A model generated the notes under the pieces. That model ran no database searches, had not been told where the DNA came from, and saw only the letters and a program-made list of their open reading frames with translations. Below, one piece after another: positions 8,170 through 16,211 of a DNA stretch of 64,000 bases. Origin of the DNA: Albidovulum sp. (GTDB lineage Bacteria; Pseudomonadota; Alphaproteobacteria; Rhodobacterales; Rhodobacteraceae); NCBI GenBank assembly GCA_020637635.1, contig JACKKB010000004.1, positions 248,001 to 312,000 on the forward strand, written 5' to 3'. Both the position numbers and the translations under genes were made by a program. Within the stretch, counting starts at the first letter, position 1. Every line of letters begins with the position of its first letter.

Positions 8170-8309
8170 AGAGACGATCAGAGGCTTGTGAAACGCCGCG
8201 ACCGGATCCGCGAAAATCGTGATGGAGATTGCCGCAACCTGTTAACAGGGTTACGGAAATTCAATCCAGGCTCCGCATGTTCCTGCACCCTGCCGGCCTC
8301 GAGACGGAA

Positions 8310-8332
8310 ACGGGGGCCACGAGGGCCCCCGT
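8310..8332 (-). terminator. Terminator after the single DUF1344 gene
   Basis: A 9-bp stem ACGGGGGCC/GGCCCCCGT with a 5-base loop, followed on the minus strand by TTTCCG. It lies 23 bases beyond the stop at 8356. Confidence 0.65.
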
Positions 8333-8355
8333 CGCGCTGGAAACGTGGGTCGCGA

Positions 8356-8613
8356 TCATTTGGCGATGGTGACTTCGCTCGCCTGATGCTCGTTGTTCTT
8401 CATGTCCCAGACCACCGAGACCTTCTCGCCGACCTTGAGCCCGGGGTCCTTGAACCCTGCCGGCAGGTAGTAGACCATCCCGTCGGCAAGCGTGATCGTG
8501 TGCGCGGACATGTCGATCGCCTTGATCTCGCCCGTGCTTGTGGTCGAGGCGTAAGCCATGCCCGCTACGGCCAGCGACACGGCGAGGACAGGGATCGACA
8601 GATAGGAACGCAT
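8356..8613 (-). CDS. DUF1344 family secreted protein
   Basis: An 85-residue protein with an N-terminal signal peptide (about residues 1-22, ending GMAYA) and one DUF1344 module. The module carries GEIKAIDMSAHTITLADG, then GLKVGEKVSVVWD, as in Rhizobiales and Rhodobacterales members. No function is established. It is probably exported to the periplasm. It is a single-domain version of the three-copy gene that follows on the same strand, but a terminator-like hairpin separates the two. The ATG at 8611-8613 is the first codon giving a signal peptide. Confidence 0.85.
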   Translation of the reverse strand: MRSYLSIPVLAVSLAVAGMAYASTTSTGEIKAIDMSAHTITLADGMVYYLPAGFKDPGLKVGEKVSVVWDMKNNEHQASEVTIAK

Positions 8614-8864
8614 TTTCTCTCTCCGAAGACAGCCCGCGCGATCGGCGGGCATTGCCATGAGGCCGTCCCGGTCTGTCGCGTCGGCTGGATGCCCGGCAGA
8701 TCGCGGCCTCGCCACTGAGATGTCAGTGCGCCACCAATCCGAAAAGGGGGGGCCACGGCGAAGTGAGAGAGGCGTGAGGCAGGCCGTGATCGTCGCGCAG
8801 CGGGGCCGGCCAGAACCGGCCGGCAGCAACGCCTCCAGCCGCGGGGAAAGGCCCCTGCCCGACC

Positions 8865-9938
8865 TCAGCCGGCGCGCCGCCGGAGCGGCAGGTCCGGCAG
8901 CGACCAGCGCGGCCGTGGTCTTTCCGTCGATGGATGCAGGCTTTCGGACGGATCACGGCCCACCTTCCGGCGGGCGCGCAGCAGGAACGCCTTGCCCCAG
9001 CCCCGCGCGGTGCCGACCGACGGCGCCGCGGGGTCGGTCGGGTATTCGGCGCGCCAGCCGTCGGGCAGGGCCAGCCCCGCGCCCTCGACCCGTTCCAGCA
9101 TCCAGACGAGCGGCAGGTTTGCCAGCGGCCGCGCCGCCTCGAAGCCGCCCAACTGGCCGCCGACGTCGCCATGCGCGCCGCGGAACCAGACCTGCTCGAC
9201 GCGGCCGCGCCAATCCCCCGTGGTCGTGTCCCAGAGCACCGGATCGAAGGCGGCGCGGTTTTCATTCATGGCCAGCGCCTGATAGCCGTGCCGAACAGTC
9301 GGGCCCAGCGTGTGATCGTGGAACTCGTGCTGGGGCTCCGACCACATCCAGAGAAACGGCAGCCGGATGCCCAGCGCCTTGACCGTGTCGAAGACGCCGA
9401 TCATCTCGACCGGCACGCTGTTGTGGCAGAAACGGCTTCGGAACGCGCCGATCCCGCGCGCGGTCGCCTCGCGCTGATAATAACGCCAGGCAAGCTGGAC
9501 ATTGCGCTCCGTTGCCTGGTCTGCACGCAGGAGCCCGACGTGACTCATCATCCCCGCCAACGACCGCACCGCATAGGCGCCGCGCGAGTAGCCGAAGAAA
9601 AACACCCTGTCGCCGGGCCGGTAACGGGTGGCCAGCCAGCCGTAGGCGCGGCGGATCCGCCGGTTCATGCCCCGCCCCATCGCCACGTCGGGCAGTTCGC
9701 GCCAGCCATGCCACTGCACGCCGGCCTCGTAGTAGAGCGACATGTGGCTGCGACCCGGCGACCGCTGCAGGAGGCGATAGATGAGACCGATGTTCGTTTC
9801 CCACCCGGGATCGAGCGTCGATGCCGTGCCGTCGAGCAGGATGACATGATCGACCGGGCCACGGCCACGCACCGGGACGCGCGTCTCTGCCTTCCGAGCG
9901 AACCCCAGCAGCCCCAGGAGCCTGCTTGCCAACCGCAT
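8865..9938 (-). CDS. DUF2235 alpha/beta-hydrolase (Tle1-like)
   Basis: A 357-residue putative lipase/hydrolase of the DUF2235 family, which includes type VI secretion phospholipase effectors (Tle1) and many uncharacterised housekeeping members. The nucleophile elbow GYSRG puts Ser at 118, the acid is probably D184 in GVFDTVKALG, and the family signature WFRGAHGDVGG supplies H256. An early LLDGTAS motif (D36) is also typical. No T6SS genes or immunity gene are adjacent, so an effector role is not supported here. The ATG with GGAGG upstream is preferred to longer forms. Confidence 0.85.
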   Translation of the reverse strand: MRLASRLLGLLGFARKAETRVPVRGRGPVDHVILLDGTASTLDPGWETNIGLIYRLLQRSPGRSHMSLYYEAGVQWHGWRELPDVAMGRGMNRRIRRAYGWLATRYRPGDRVFFFGYSRGAYAVRSLAGMMSHVGLLRADQATERNVQLAWRYYQREATARGIGAFRSRFCHNSVPVEMIGVFDTVKALGIRLPFLWMWSEPQHEFHDHTLGPTVRHGYQALAMNENRAAFDPVLWDTTTGDWRGRVEQVWFRGAHGDVGGQLGGFEAARPLANLPLVWMLERVEGAGLALPDGWRAEYPTDPAAPSVGTARGWGKAFLLRARRKVGRDPSESLHPSTERPRPRWSLPDLPLRRRAG

Positions 9939-10160
9939 GACCACGTCCACCTCCGACCCTGGACCAGAGCCTAGCCCCCCGAGGCGCCGCACGCCAACAC
10001 TACCGAGGCCAACTTTCCGTGAAGCGCCTGCCCTGTTTCGGCGGGCGCGACAGTCCCCCCGGCATAACATGGGATCGTTGACGAAGCCTTGCAGGTGGCG
10101 CCCGCCGTCGGGCGACACGGGGCGGGGGGAGCCGCGACTCTGTCGCGGCGGGGTCGGGAC

Positions 10161-10214
10161 GATCTGGTCGGGGCGATGGGGCCGGGGCGATCTGGTCGGG
10201 GCGATGGGGCCGGC
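10161..10214. repeat. 28-nt direct repeat, two copies
   Basis: GATCTGGTCGGGGCGATGGG plus the following eight bases is repeated head to tail, the second copy being 26 nt. It lies in the 320-base gap 9939-10258, which otherwise holds no gene. It overlaps one arm of the hairpin at 10207-10229. Confidence 0.85.
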
Positions 10215-10229
10215 ATAGGCCGCCGGCCC
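10207..10229 (-). terminator. Hairpin after the decarboxylase gene
   Basis: An 8-bp stem GGGCCGGC/GCCGGCCC with a 7-base loop, 30 bases beyond the stop at 10259. No T-tract follows, so termination is uncertain. Confidence 0.4.
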
Positions 10230-10258
10230 GCGATCACCTGCCCCGGGGTTGCCGAGGG

Positions 10259-11401
10259 TCAGCCGAGCGACATGACCGTCGCGATGGCAAGTGCGCCGAA
10301 GCCGTTGAAGCGCGTGTTGGTGGCGGTCGAATAGGCGCCCATGCCCGAGACGACGACATAGTCGCCCTCGGCCAGATCGCCGGGCAGCGCCACCTCGCCG
10401 GGCAGCCGGTCTACGCTGTCGCAGGTCGGCCCGAAGATCACCCGCGGCCGCGGCGCGGCGCGGCGCCGGTTGCCATCCGGCGCGACGACGGCGATGCGGT
10501 CGATGATGCCGGTGATCGGCAGTTCGTCGAGCGAGCCATAGGTGCCGTCATTGAGGAACACGTGCGTATCGTCGCGCAGCGCCTTGACGCGGGCGGCAAG
10601 CGTGAAGCTCTCGGCCACGAGCGCGCGCCCCGGTTCGCAGACGAGCGCCGGAGGCGCGCCCTCGAAGACCTCGTCGGCGACCCGCCCGATCAGCGCGAAG
10701 ATCGCATCGAGCTCGGGCACCTCGCCCCAGAGCCGGTGCGACGGGAAGCCGCCGCCGGTGTTGAGCCGTGCCGCCTTGACGCCGGCGCGTGCGCAGATCC
10801 GGCCCGCAGCCCGCAGATAGGCGTCCCAGGCCATCGGATCGGTGCACTGCGTGCCCGGATGGAAGGTGAGCGAGGGGATGAAGCCCGCCTCGGCCACCCT
10901 GGCAAGCAGCGCCGCCGCGACCTCTTCCGTGGCGCCGAACTTGGCGCCGAAATTGTAGGCGGCGCCGTTCACCGGCAGCTTGAAGCGCACCGAGATCTCG
11001 CGGCCCGCGGCCGGAACCATCTCGATCAGCTTGGCGAGTTCGCTGTGGCTGTCGACCGAATAGGAGCGCACTCCCATCGAGACCGCGTAGCCGATCTCGT
11101 GGCGGGCACGCACCGGGTTGTTGTAATGCATGGCTGCCGAGGGGGCGAGCCGCGCGATGAGCTCGATCTCGGCCGGCGAGGCGACATCGAAGCCACTGAT
11201 CCCGGCGGCGACGAGATTCTGGATCACCATCTCGTCGGGGTTCGACTTGACCGCGTAGGTCACCAGCCCAGGAAAGCCGTCGAGGAACCGCCGCGCGGTC
11301 GCCTGCAGCACCGACGGCGCGAAGAACATGACCGGATCGACCGGCTGCTGGATGCGGAGAAATTCGGACGGATTCGCCCAGATAGTCTTGGAAAGCCCCA
11401 T
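10259..11401 (-). CDS. Type III PLP-dependent ornithine/lysine decarboxylase
   Basis: Fold-type III decarboxylase of 380 residues making putrescine (or cadaverine) from ornithine (or lysine). The Schiff-base lysine is K52 in YAVKSNP. The phosphate-binding GGGFP and EPGRALVAE segments follow. The catalytic cysteine is near residue 327 in GPTCDSVD, equivalent to Cys360 of eukaryotic ornithine decarboxylase. The ATG at 11401 (MGLSKTIW) fits homologue length, and CAGGGA lies upstream. It is divergent from an Lrp-type regulator, the likely controller. Ornithine versus lysine preference is not readable from the sequence. Confidence 0.9.
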   Translation of the reverse strand: MGLSKTIWANPSEFLRIQQPVDPVMFFAPSVLQATARRFLDGFPGLVTYAVKSNPDEMVIQNLVAAGISGFDVASPAEIELIARLAPSAAMHYNNPVRARHEIGYAVSMGVRSYSVDSHSELAKLIEMVPAAGREISVRFKLPVNGAAYNFGAKFGATEEVAAALLARVAEAGFIPSLTFHPGTQCTDPMAWDAYLRAAGRICARAGVKAARLNTGGGFPSHRLWGEVPELDAIFALIGRVADEVFEGAPPALVCEPGRALVAESFTLAARVKALRDDTHVFLNDGTYGSLDELPITGIIDRIAVVAPDGNRRRAAPRPRVIFGPTCDSVDRLPGEVALPGDLAEGDYVVVSGMGAYSTATNTRFNGFGALAIATVMSLG

Positions 11402-11581
11402 CGGCGTTGTCCCTGCCAACAGAGCGCAGCCACCTCTTGCCCCGGCTTGACGGGTCGGGAGACGCTTACGCGTTTCAACCAACCAGGCCAGGTGCGTATG
11501 AGCCGCCCTTTTCCTGAACTTCAGTGCGGGGTCATATGGGGCACAAATCGACCGATAAAAATAGTGGATATGCACGGAATC

Positions 11582-11598
11582 TTCGTTATTATGACGAA
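11582..11598. promoter_or_regulatory. Lrp-type operator palindrome
   Basis: A perfect inverted repeat TTCGT-N7-ACGAA in an AT-rich island, 29 bp before the Lrp gene start and in the gap shared with the divergent decarboxylase gene. Confidence 0.5.
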
Positions 11599-11627
11599 AT
11601 CAGACATTAAAAAGCCGGTGTTGCGCC

Positions 11628-12059
11628 ATGGACGATCTCGACCGCTCTGTCCTGACCCATCTTGCTGCCGATGCGCGGATTTCCGTGGCCACACTGGCCC
11701 GCCGGCTCAAGGTCGCGCGCTCGACGATCCAGGCGCGGCTGGAACGGCTTGAGTCGAACGGGGTCATCGCCGGCTATACCGTCAAGCTCGGCGAGCCCGC
11801 GCGCCAGAACCGCATTCGCGCCACGGTGCTTCTCTCGACCGAGCCGCGGGCCCAGGCCGGGATCCTGAGCCGCCTGAAGACGATCGCCGAGGTCGAGCGG
11901 GTGCATACGGTCTCCGGCCGCGTCGACTTCCTGCTGCAACTCGCTGCCCCGACTACGGCGGCCCTCGACACCTTGCTCGACCAGATCGGCGAGCTTACCG
12001 GCGTCAGAAGCTCCGAAAGCCTGATCCATCTGTCGACCAAGATCGACCGCGCGCTCTGA
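11628..12059 (+). CDS. Lrp/AsnC-family transcriptional regulator
   Basis: A 143-residue feast/famine regulator. The N-terminal helix-turn-helix (residues about 4-50, ARISVATLARRLKVARSTIQ) is followed by a RAM/ActD ligand-binding domain with the conserved VERVHTVSGRVDFLLQL segment. Such proteins bind amino acids. Divergent placement from the ornithine/lysine-type decarboxylase suggests it senses a related amino acid and controls that gene and itself through the palindrome in the gap. Confidence 0.9.
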   Translation: MDDLDRSVLTHLAADARISVATLARRLKVARSTIQARLERLESNGVIAGYTVKLGEPARQNRIRATVLLSTEPRAQAGILSRLKTIAEVERVHTVSGRVDFLLQLAAPTTAALDTLLDQIGELTGVRSSESLIHLSTKIDRAL

Positions 12060-12075
12060 GCCCGGCAGGGCGCCT

Positions 12076-12282
12076 TCAGCGGCGCCTTGCGGCCGCGCGC
12101 ACGCTCGCCACCAGAACCGCGATCGCCCCGAGGACAAGCAGGGCCTGACAGATCGCCTCGGCGACCCCCGCGCGTGCCATCGCCGCAATGCCGAGGGCAA
12201 GCGCCAGCACCGCGAGGCTGAGCCGCGCGTCGGCGAGAAACATCTTGCGCAGCTCGAGGAGAACATCCTTCAGCACCGACAT
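12076..12282 (-). CDS. Small membrane protein, unknown function
   Basis: 68 residues with two hydrophobic helices (about 20-37 and 41-62) and an Arg-rich end (RAAARRR). It starts 9 bases after the COG4280 gene stop on the same strand and is probably translated from the same message. No family recognised. Confidence 0.65.
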   Translation of the reverse strand: MSVLKDVLLELRKMFLADARLSLAVLALALGIAAMARAGVAEAICQALLVLGAIAVLVASVRAAARRR

Positions 12283-12291
12283 CGCCCAGAC

Positions 12292-13008
12292 CTACTCCGG
12301 CTGGCGGATCGACCGCGCGAGGATGAGACCCGTGGCAAGGAAGACGCCGGCGAAGACCGGAAGCACGAGATCGCCGCCCGGCCAGGGGAGCCCCGCCCCC
12401 TCGCCGACCCAGAAGACGCCGAAGGCCGCGAGCATCACGCCGACCCCGAACTTGAGCGCGTTCTCCGGCACGCGTGCAAGCGGCCGGTGCACCGCGAAGC
12501 CGACGGCAAGGACGAGGAGCGCGGCCAGCGCCGCCCCGGCCGCCGCCGGCCACAGAAGCCCGCGCCCGGCACCGACCGCGATCACCACGAAGGCGACCTC
12601 GATCCCCTCCAGAAGCACTGCCTTGAACGCGGTCATTCCCGCTATCCAGTCCTGCCCGACCCCGCGCAGCGCCGCGCTCTGTTCCGCGAAGGCGGCCTGC
12701 TCGTCGTGCAGGGCGATGACGCCACCGGCACGCAGCACCGCCTTCCTGAGCCAGCTGAGCCCGAAGAGCATCAGAAGCGTGCCGATGACGAATTGCAGGG
12801 CGTGGATCGGGACCTGCCCGACAAGCGGCCCAAGTGCCAGGACGACCAGTGCAAGGACCGCGAGCGCCGTCCCGGAACCGACCAGCGCCGGGCGCCAGCC
12901 GCGCACCGTCGCAACCGCGAGCACGATGGTGAAGGCCTCGACGATCTCGACCGACGAGGCGGCGAAGGCCGCGCCAACAGCCGAGGCGGTTGTGGTCCAT
13001 GACGTCAC
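12292..13008 (-). CDS. COG4280-type integral membrane protein
   Basis: 238 residues with about six hydrophobic helices. Two similar motifs, SSVEIVEAFTIVLA (about residues 18-31) and LLEGIEVAFVVIA (about 132-144), place a Glu pair in each half. This is the pattern of COG4280 and reminiscent of the two-half ExGD motifs of cation exchangers such as UPF0016. That suggests a cation or small-solute transporter, but no substrate is known. The small membrane gene follows in the same unit. Confidence 0.72.
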   Translation of the reverse strand: MTSWTTTASAVGAAFAASSVEIVEAFTIVLAVATVRGWRPALVGSGTALAVLALVVLALGPLVGQVPIHALQFVIGTLLMLFGLSWLRKAVLRAGGVIALHDEQAAFAEQSAALRGVGQDWIAGMTAFKAVLLEGIEVAFVVIAVGAGRGLLWPAAAGAALAALLVLAVGFAVHRPLARVPENALKFGVGVMLAAFGVFWVGEGAGLPWPGGDLVLPVFAGVFLATGLILARSIRQPE

Positions 13009-13086
13009 CGGACAGCCCCCGTTTCACTGGATCCGACGCCGCGATCTGACATGGCCCGTGCACCGCGGTCCAGCCTTTTCGGCCGT

Positions 13087-13755
13087 TTAGCGCCCGAGGT
13101 CGAAGAGATCGACGAAGCGCTGGCCGAGCGCCGCATCGCCCGCGACCCGGACCGGCCCGGTGCCCTGCCAGTCGGCAAACCGCCGCGGGCCGTAGATGAC
13201 CGAGGCCAGCGCGTTCCCGGTTCCGGCAAAGACGAGATCGCCCTCGGCGGCGCCACGCTCCACCTCCCAGCGGCCTTTCACAAGCTCGCCGCGGAAGCTC
13301 TCGCGCCCGAAATCGAACCCCGCCCGGACCCTCAGCTCGCGCGCGGCGCGGCGGTCGATCATGGCCCGCATCGAGAGCATGAGCGCCGTCGGGCTGATGA
13401 ACCGGGCCGGATCGTGGCCGGGCTGCGCAGCGCCCCATCGGCAGAGCGCCTCGATGACCGGCCAGGTCGCGCGGCCCGGCTCGGTCAGATCGTAGACCTG
13501 CACCGCGGCTGGCTCGGGCAGGGTCCGGCGCCGGACCAATCCCGCCGCCTCCAGACTGGCAAGCCGCTGGGTCAGCACCGAGGCGCTGAGCCCCGGCATC
13601 CCCGCGCGCAGCAGCTGGAAGCGCTTGGACCCGAGCATGAGCTCTCGGATCACGAGCAAGGCCCAGCGATCACCGAGAAGATCGAGAGCATGCGCCGCGA
13701 GGCACCCCTCTTTGTAGATACTGCGTTGCGCCGCGGCCGTCGTCATATCGGTCAT
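13087..13755 (-). CDS. HxlR-family regulator with C-terminal sterol-carrier-like domain
   Basis: 222 residues. Residues about 15-105 are an HxlR winged helix with the signature C18 (KEGCLAAHALDLLGDRW), VIRELMLG and GLSASVLTQRL. HxlR-type regulators often sense electrophiles, quinones or disulfide stress through that cysteine. The remaining residues (about 120-222) form a second domain resembling SCP2-like modules seen in long HxlR proteins. It is divergent from the DUF1428-GST-VOC-VOC operon, its probable target. The first ATG is used; another lies three codons later. Confidence 0.88.
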   Translation of the reverse strand: MTDMTTAAAQRSIYKEGCLAAHALDLLGDRWALLVIRELMLGSKRFQLLRAGMPGLSASVLTQRLASLEAAGLVRRRTLPEPAAVQVYDLTEPGRATWPVIEALCRWGAAQPGHDPARFISPTALMLSMRAMIDRRAARELRVRAGFDFGRESFRGELVKGRWEVERGAAEGDLVFAGTGNALASVIYGPRRFADWQGTGPVRVAGDAALGQRFVDLFDLGR

Positions 13756-13848
13756 GCCCGGTCGGTCATGGTTGTCTTTTCAAACATACAGTTGCTTTTT
13801 ACTACCTATACCGCCACCATTCCTGATGCAACAGGGGGGAGAATCATC
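13756..13848. promoter_or_regulatory. Divergent control region for hxlR-type gene and GST/VOC operon
   Basis: A 93-bp gap with an AT-rich core (about 13772-13812) unlike its surroundings. TTTTCA-N17-TACTAC could serve as the rightward promoter. An SD-like GGGGGGAG precedes the DUF1428 start. Confidence 0.4.
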
Positions 13849-14205
13849 ATGTCCTACGTCGACGGCTTCGTCATTCCGGTTCCGACGGCGAACCGCGAGG
13901 CCTACCGCGCCCATGAAGCGAAATGGTGGCCGTTCTTCCGTGATCACGGCGCGAAGGGGCTCGTGATCTGCTGGGGCGACGACGTGCCGGACGGCAAGGT
14001 CACCGACTTCAAGCGCGCCGTCGCGGCGACGTCCGATGAAACCGTCGCCTTCTGCTGGATGACCTGGCCGGACAAGGCCACCCGCAACGCCGCCTTCGCC
14101 AAGATGATGGCGGACAACATGGCGATGCCCGAGATGCCCTTTGACGGCAAGCGGCTCATCCATGGCGGTTTCGAACCCATCCTGATAGAGGGCGACCCGG
14201 CATGA
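13849..14205 (+). CDS. DUF1428 family protein
   Basis: 118 residues, full length for DUF1428 (YbaA-like). Conserved pieces are the N-terminal SYVDGFVIPVPTANREAYR, then CWGDDVPDGKVTDFKRAV and the closing MPFDGKRLIHGGFEPI. The family folds as a dimeric alpha/beta barrel. Its biochemical role is unknown. It is first in an operon with GST and VOC genes and overlaps the GST start by 4 bases (ATGA). Confidence 0.93.
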   Translation: MSYVDGFVIPVPTANREAYRAHEAKWWPFFRDHGAKGLVICWGDDVPDGKVTDFKRAVAATSDETVAFCWMTWPDKATRNAAFAKMMADNMAMPEMPFDGKRLIHGGFEPILIEGDPA

Positions 14206-14894
14206 CCGGGTCCGGGACCGGGACCGGGACACCCGTCCTCGTCACCTACGACTGGGTGCCCGACCTCGTCCGCGGCTCCGTGCGCGACATGCGCATCCGC
14301 TGGGCCCTGGAGGAGCTCGGCCGGCCCTATCGGGTCGAAACCGTCCCCCTCGGCCCGAAAAGCGCCGAGCATCTGGCGATGCAGCCCTTCGGGCAGGTTC
14401 CGATCCTCAAGACAGGCGACCACAGCCTGTTCGAAAGCGGCGCGATCCTCCTGCATCTCGCTTCCGAAGGGACCGCGCTGATGCCGGAAGGCCAGGCGGG
14501 CGCGGTCACCCAGTGGCTGTTCGCCGCGCTCAACTCGGTCGAACCGTCAAGCTTCGCCTGGGTTCTGATGAGGGCCGCGAAACGGGCGCCAGAGATCTTC
14601 GGCGCCGCCCCGCCAGAGAACCAGATCGACGGCGCCGCGAAACGTATGCGGGCCCGGCTGGACGGCGTCGCGCGCGCACTTCAGGGGCGCGACTGGCTGA
14701 CCGGGCAATTCTCGGCGGCCGACATCGCCATGGCCGATGTTCTCCGGGTCGCCGGTGCCGATGGTGGCCTTGGCGAGCATCCCGGCCTTGCCGTCTATGT
14801 CGCACGTGCCACCGCCCGCCCCGCCTTCCGCCGCGCGATGGACGCCCATATGGCGCACTGGGATGCGGCCGACGCGGCCCGAGTTCCCGCCTGA
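14202..14894 (+). CDS. Glutathione S-transferase family protein
   Basis: 230 residues. The N-terminal thioredoxin-like domain (about residues 10-85) carries QPFGQVPILKTGDHSLFESGAI, the glutathione-binding cis-Pro and Glu-Ser motif. The C-terminal all-helical domain contains the GQFSAADIAMADVL capping motif. A conventional catalytic Cys/Ser near the N-terminus is not obvious; Tyr or Ser in the first strand may serve. It is co-transcribed with DUF1428 (ATGA overlap) and VOC genes, consistent with detoxification of electrophiles. Confidence 0.88.
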   Translation: MTGSGTGTGTPVLVTYDWVPDLVRGSVRDMRIRWALEELGRPYRVETVPLGPKSAEHLAMQPFGQVPILKTGDHSLFESGAILLHLASEGTALMPEGQAGAVTQWLFAALNSVEPSSFAWVLMRAAKRAPEIFGAAPPENQIDGAAKRMRARLDGVARALQGRDWLTGQFSAADIAMADVLRVAGADGGLGEHPGLAVYVARATARPAFRRAMDAHMAHWDAADAARVPA

Positions 14895-14915
14895 TCTTCG
14901 CAAGGAAAGGACCCG

Positions 14916-15710
14916 ATGATGACCAAGGATCACCACGGCAGCCCCTGCTGGTACGAGCTTTCGACGACGCCGGGAAACCTCAGACAGACCGGGGCGTTCT
15001 ACAAGAAGGTGTTCGGCTGGACGTTCAGGGATGCCGGGATGGAAGGGTTCACCTACCACCTCGCCAGCATCGGCGGGACGATGGTCGCCGGCGCGATGGA
15101 GATGCCCGAGGACACCCCGGACATGCCGCCGTTCTGGATGCTCTACTTTGCCGTCAGCGATGCCGACACGTCGGTTGCAGAGATGGTCGCCGCCGGCGCG
15201 AAGCTTCATCGCCCGGTCATGCCGATCCCCGGAACCGGGCGCTTCGCGCTCCTCGCCGATCCGACCGGTGCGGGCTTCGGCATTCTCGAGCCGCTGCCCA
15301 TGGAGGGCCCCGATCAGGGCGGCGCCTTCGACCAGAAGAAACCGGGCCACGGCGCCTGGCACGAGCTGATGTCGACCGATCCCGGGGCTGCGATGGCCTT
15401 CTACGGCAAGACGCTGGGCTGGACGCCGGGGCAGTCGATGCCGATGGGCGAGATGGGCAGCTACGACCTCTTTCAGTGGCATGGCAGGGACGTCGGCGGG
15501 ATGATGAGGAAGGCGCCCGGGATGCCGGGGCCGGTGGGCAGCTTCTGGTTGCCCTACTTCGGCGTGAAGCGGGTCGCGGCGGCGATGAAGCGGATCACGG
15601 CCGGCGGCGGCACGGTGCTGCAAGGCCCCCACGAGGTTCCCGGCGGCGCCTACATAGCCATCGCGCGCGATCCGCAAGGCGCACAATTCGCACTCACGGG
15701 GCCGAAATGA
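14916..15710 (+). CDS. Two-domain VOC (glyoxalase-fold) protein
   Basis: 264 residues made of two vicinal-oxygen-chelate domains. Domain one spans about 8-125 (WYELSTTPGNLRQTGAFYKKVFGW, ending LADPTGAGFGILE). Domain two spans about 145-262 (WHELMSTDPGAAMAFYGKTLGW, ending ARDPQGAQFALTGPK). This tandem arrangement is common in hydroxylases and glyoxalase-like proteins of unknown substrate. AAGGAAAGGA lies upstream of the ATG. It overlaps the next gene by 4 bases. Confidence 0.9.
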   Translation: MMTKDHHGSPCWYELSTTPGNLRQTGAFYKKVFGWTFRDAGMEGFTYHLASIGGTMVAGAMEMPEDTPDMPPFWMLYFAVSDADTSVAEMVAAGAKLHRPVMPIPGTGRFALLADPTGAGFGILEPLPMEGPDQGGAFDQKKPGHGAWHELMSTDPGAAMAFYGKTLGWTPGQSMPMGEMGSYDLFQWHGRDVGGMMRKAPGMPGPVGSFWLPYFGVKRVAAAMKRITAGGGTVLQGPHEVPGGAYIAIARDPQGAQFALTGPK

Positions 15711-16192
15711 CCGCACCTTCCCTTGTCACCTGCCTCTGGTTCGACGGCACCGCGCGCGCGGCGGCGGAGTTCTATGCCGCCACCTTCCCGGACAGTCACG
15801 TCGGCCCTGCCCTGGCCGCTCCGGCCGACAATCCCTCGGTGCCCGAAGGGGTGGAGCTGACCGTCGAATTCACCGTCCTCGGCCAGAAGTTTCTCGGTCT
15901 GAACGGTGGGCCCGCGTTCAGGCATTCCGAGGCGGTTTCGTTCATGGTCTACACGGACACCCAGGAAGAGACCGACCGCTACTGGGACGCGATCACCCTG
16001 AATGGAGGTCAGGAAAGCGCCTGCGGCTGGTGCAAGGACCGCTGGGGGGTCTCCTGGCAGATCACGCCCCGCGCGCTGATCGCAGCGATCAACGACCCCG
16101 ACCGGGCGGCGGCCAAGCGTGCGATGGAGGCGATGATGGAGATGGGCAAGATCGACATCGCCGCCATCGAGGCAGCCCGGCGCGGCGACTGA
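15707..16192 (+). CDS. PhnB-like VOC family protein
   Basis: 161 residues of the PhnB / 3-demethylubiquinone methyltransferase-like VOC family. Motifs are LWFDGTARAAAEFYAATFPDS, FTVLGQKFLGLNGGPAF and CGWCKDRWGVSWQITP. Despite the family name, most members are not methyltransferases and have no known substrate. It starts at the ATGA overlapping the stop of the two-domain VOC gene. It is the last gene of the HxlR-linked operon. Confidence 0.9.
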   Translation: MTAPSLVTCLWFDGTARAAAEFYAATFPDSHVGPALAAPADNPSVPEGVELTVEFTVLGQKFLGLNGGPAFRHSEAVSFMVYTDTQEETDRYWDAITLNGGQESACGWCKDRWGVSWQITPRALIAAINDPDRAAAKRAMEAMMEMGKIDIAAIEAARRGD

Positions 16193-16211
16193 GCCCCCCT
16201 GAGGGGGGGAG

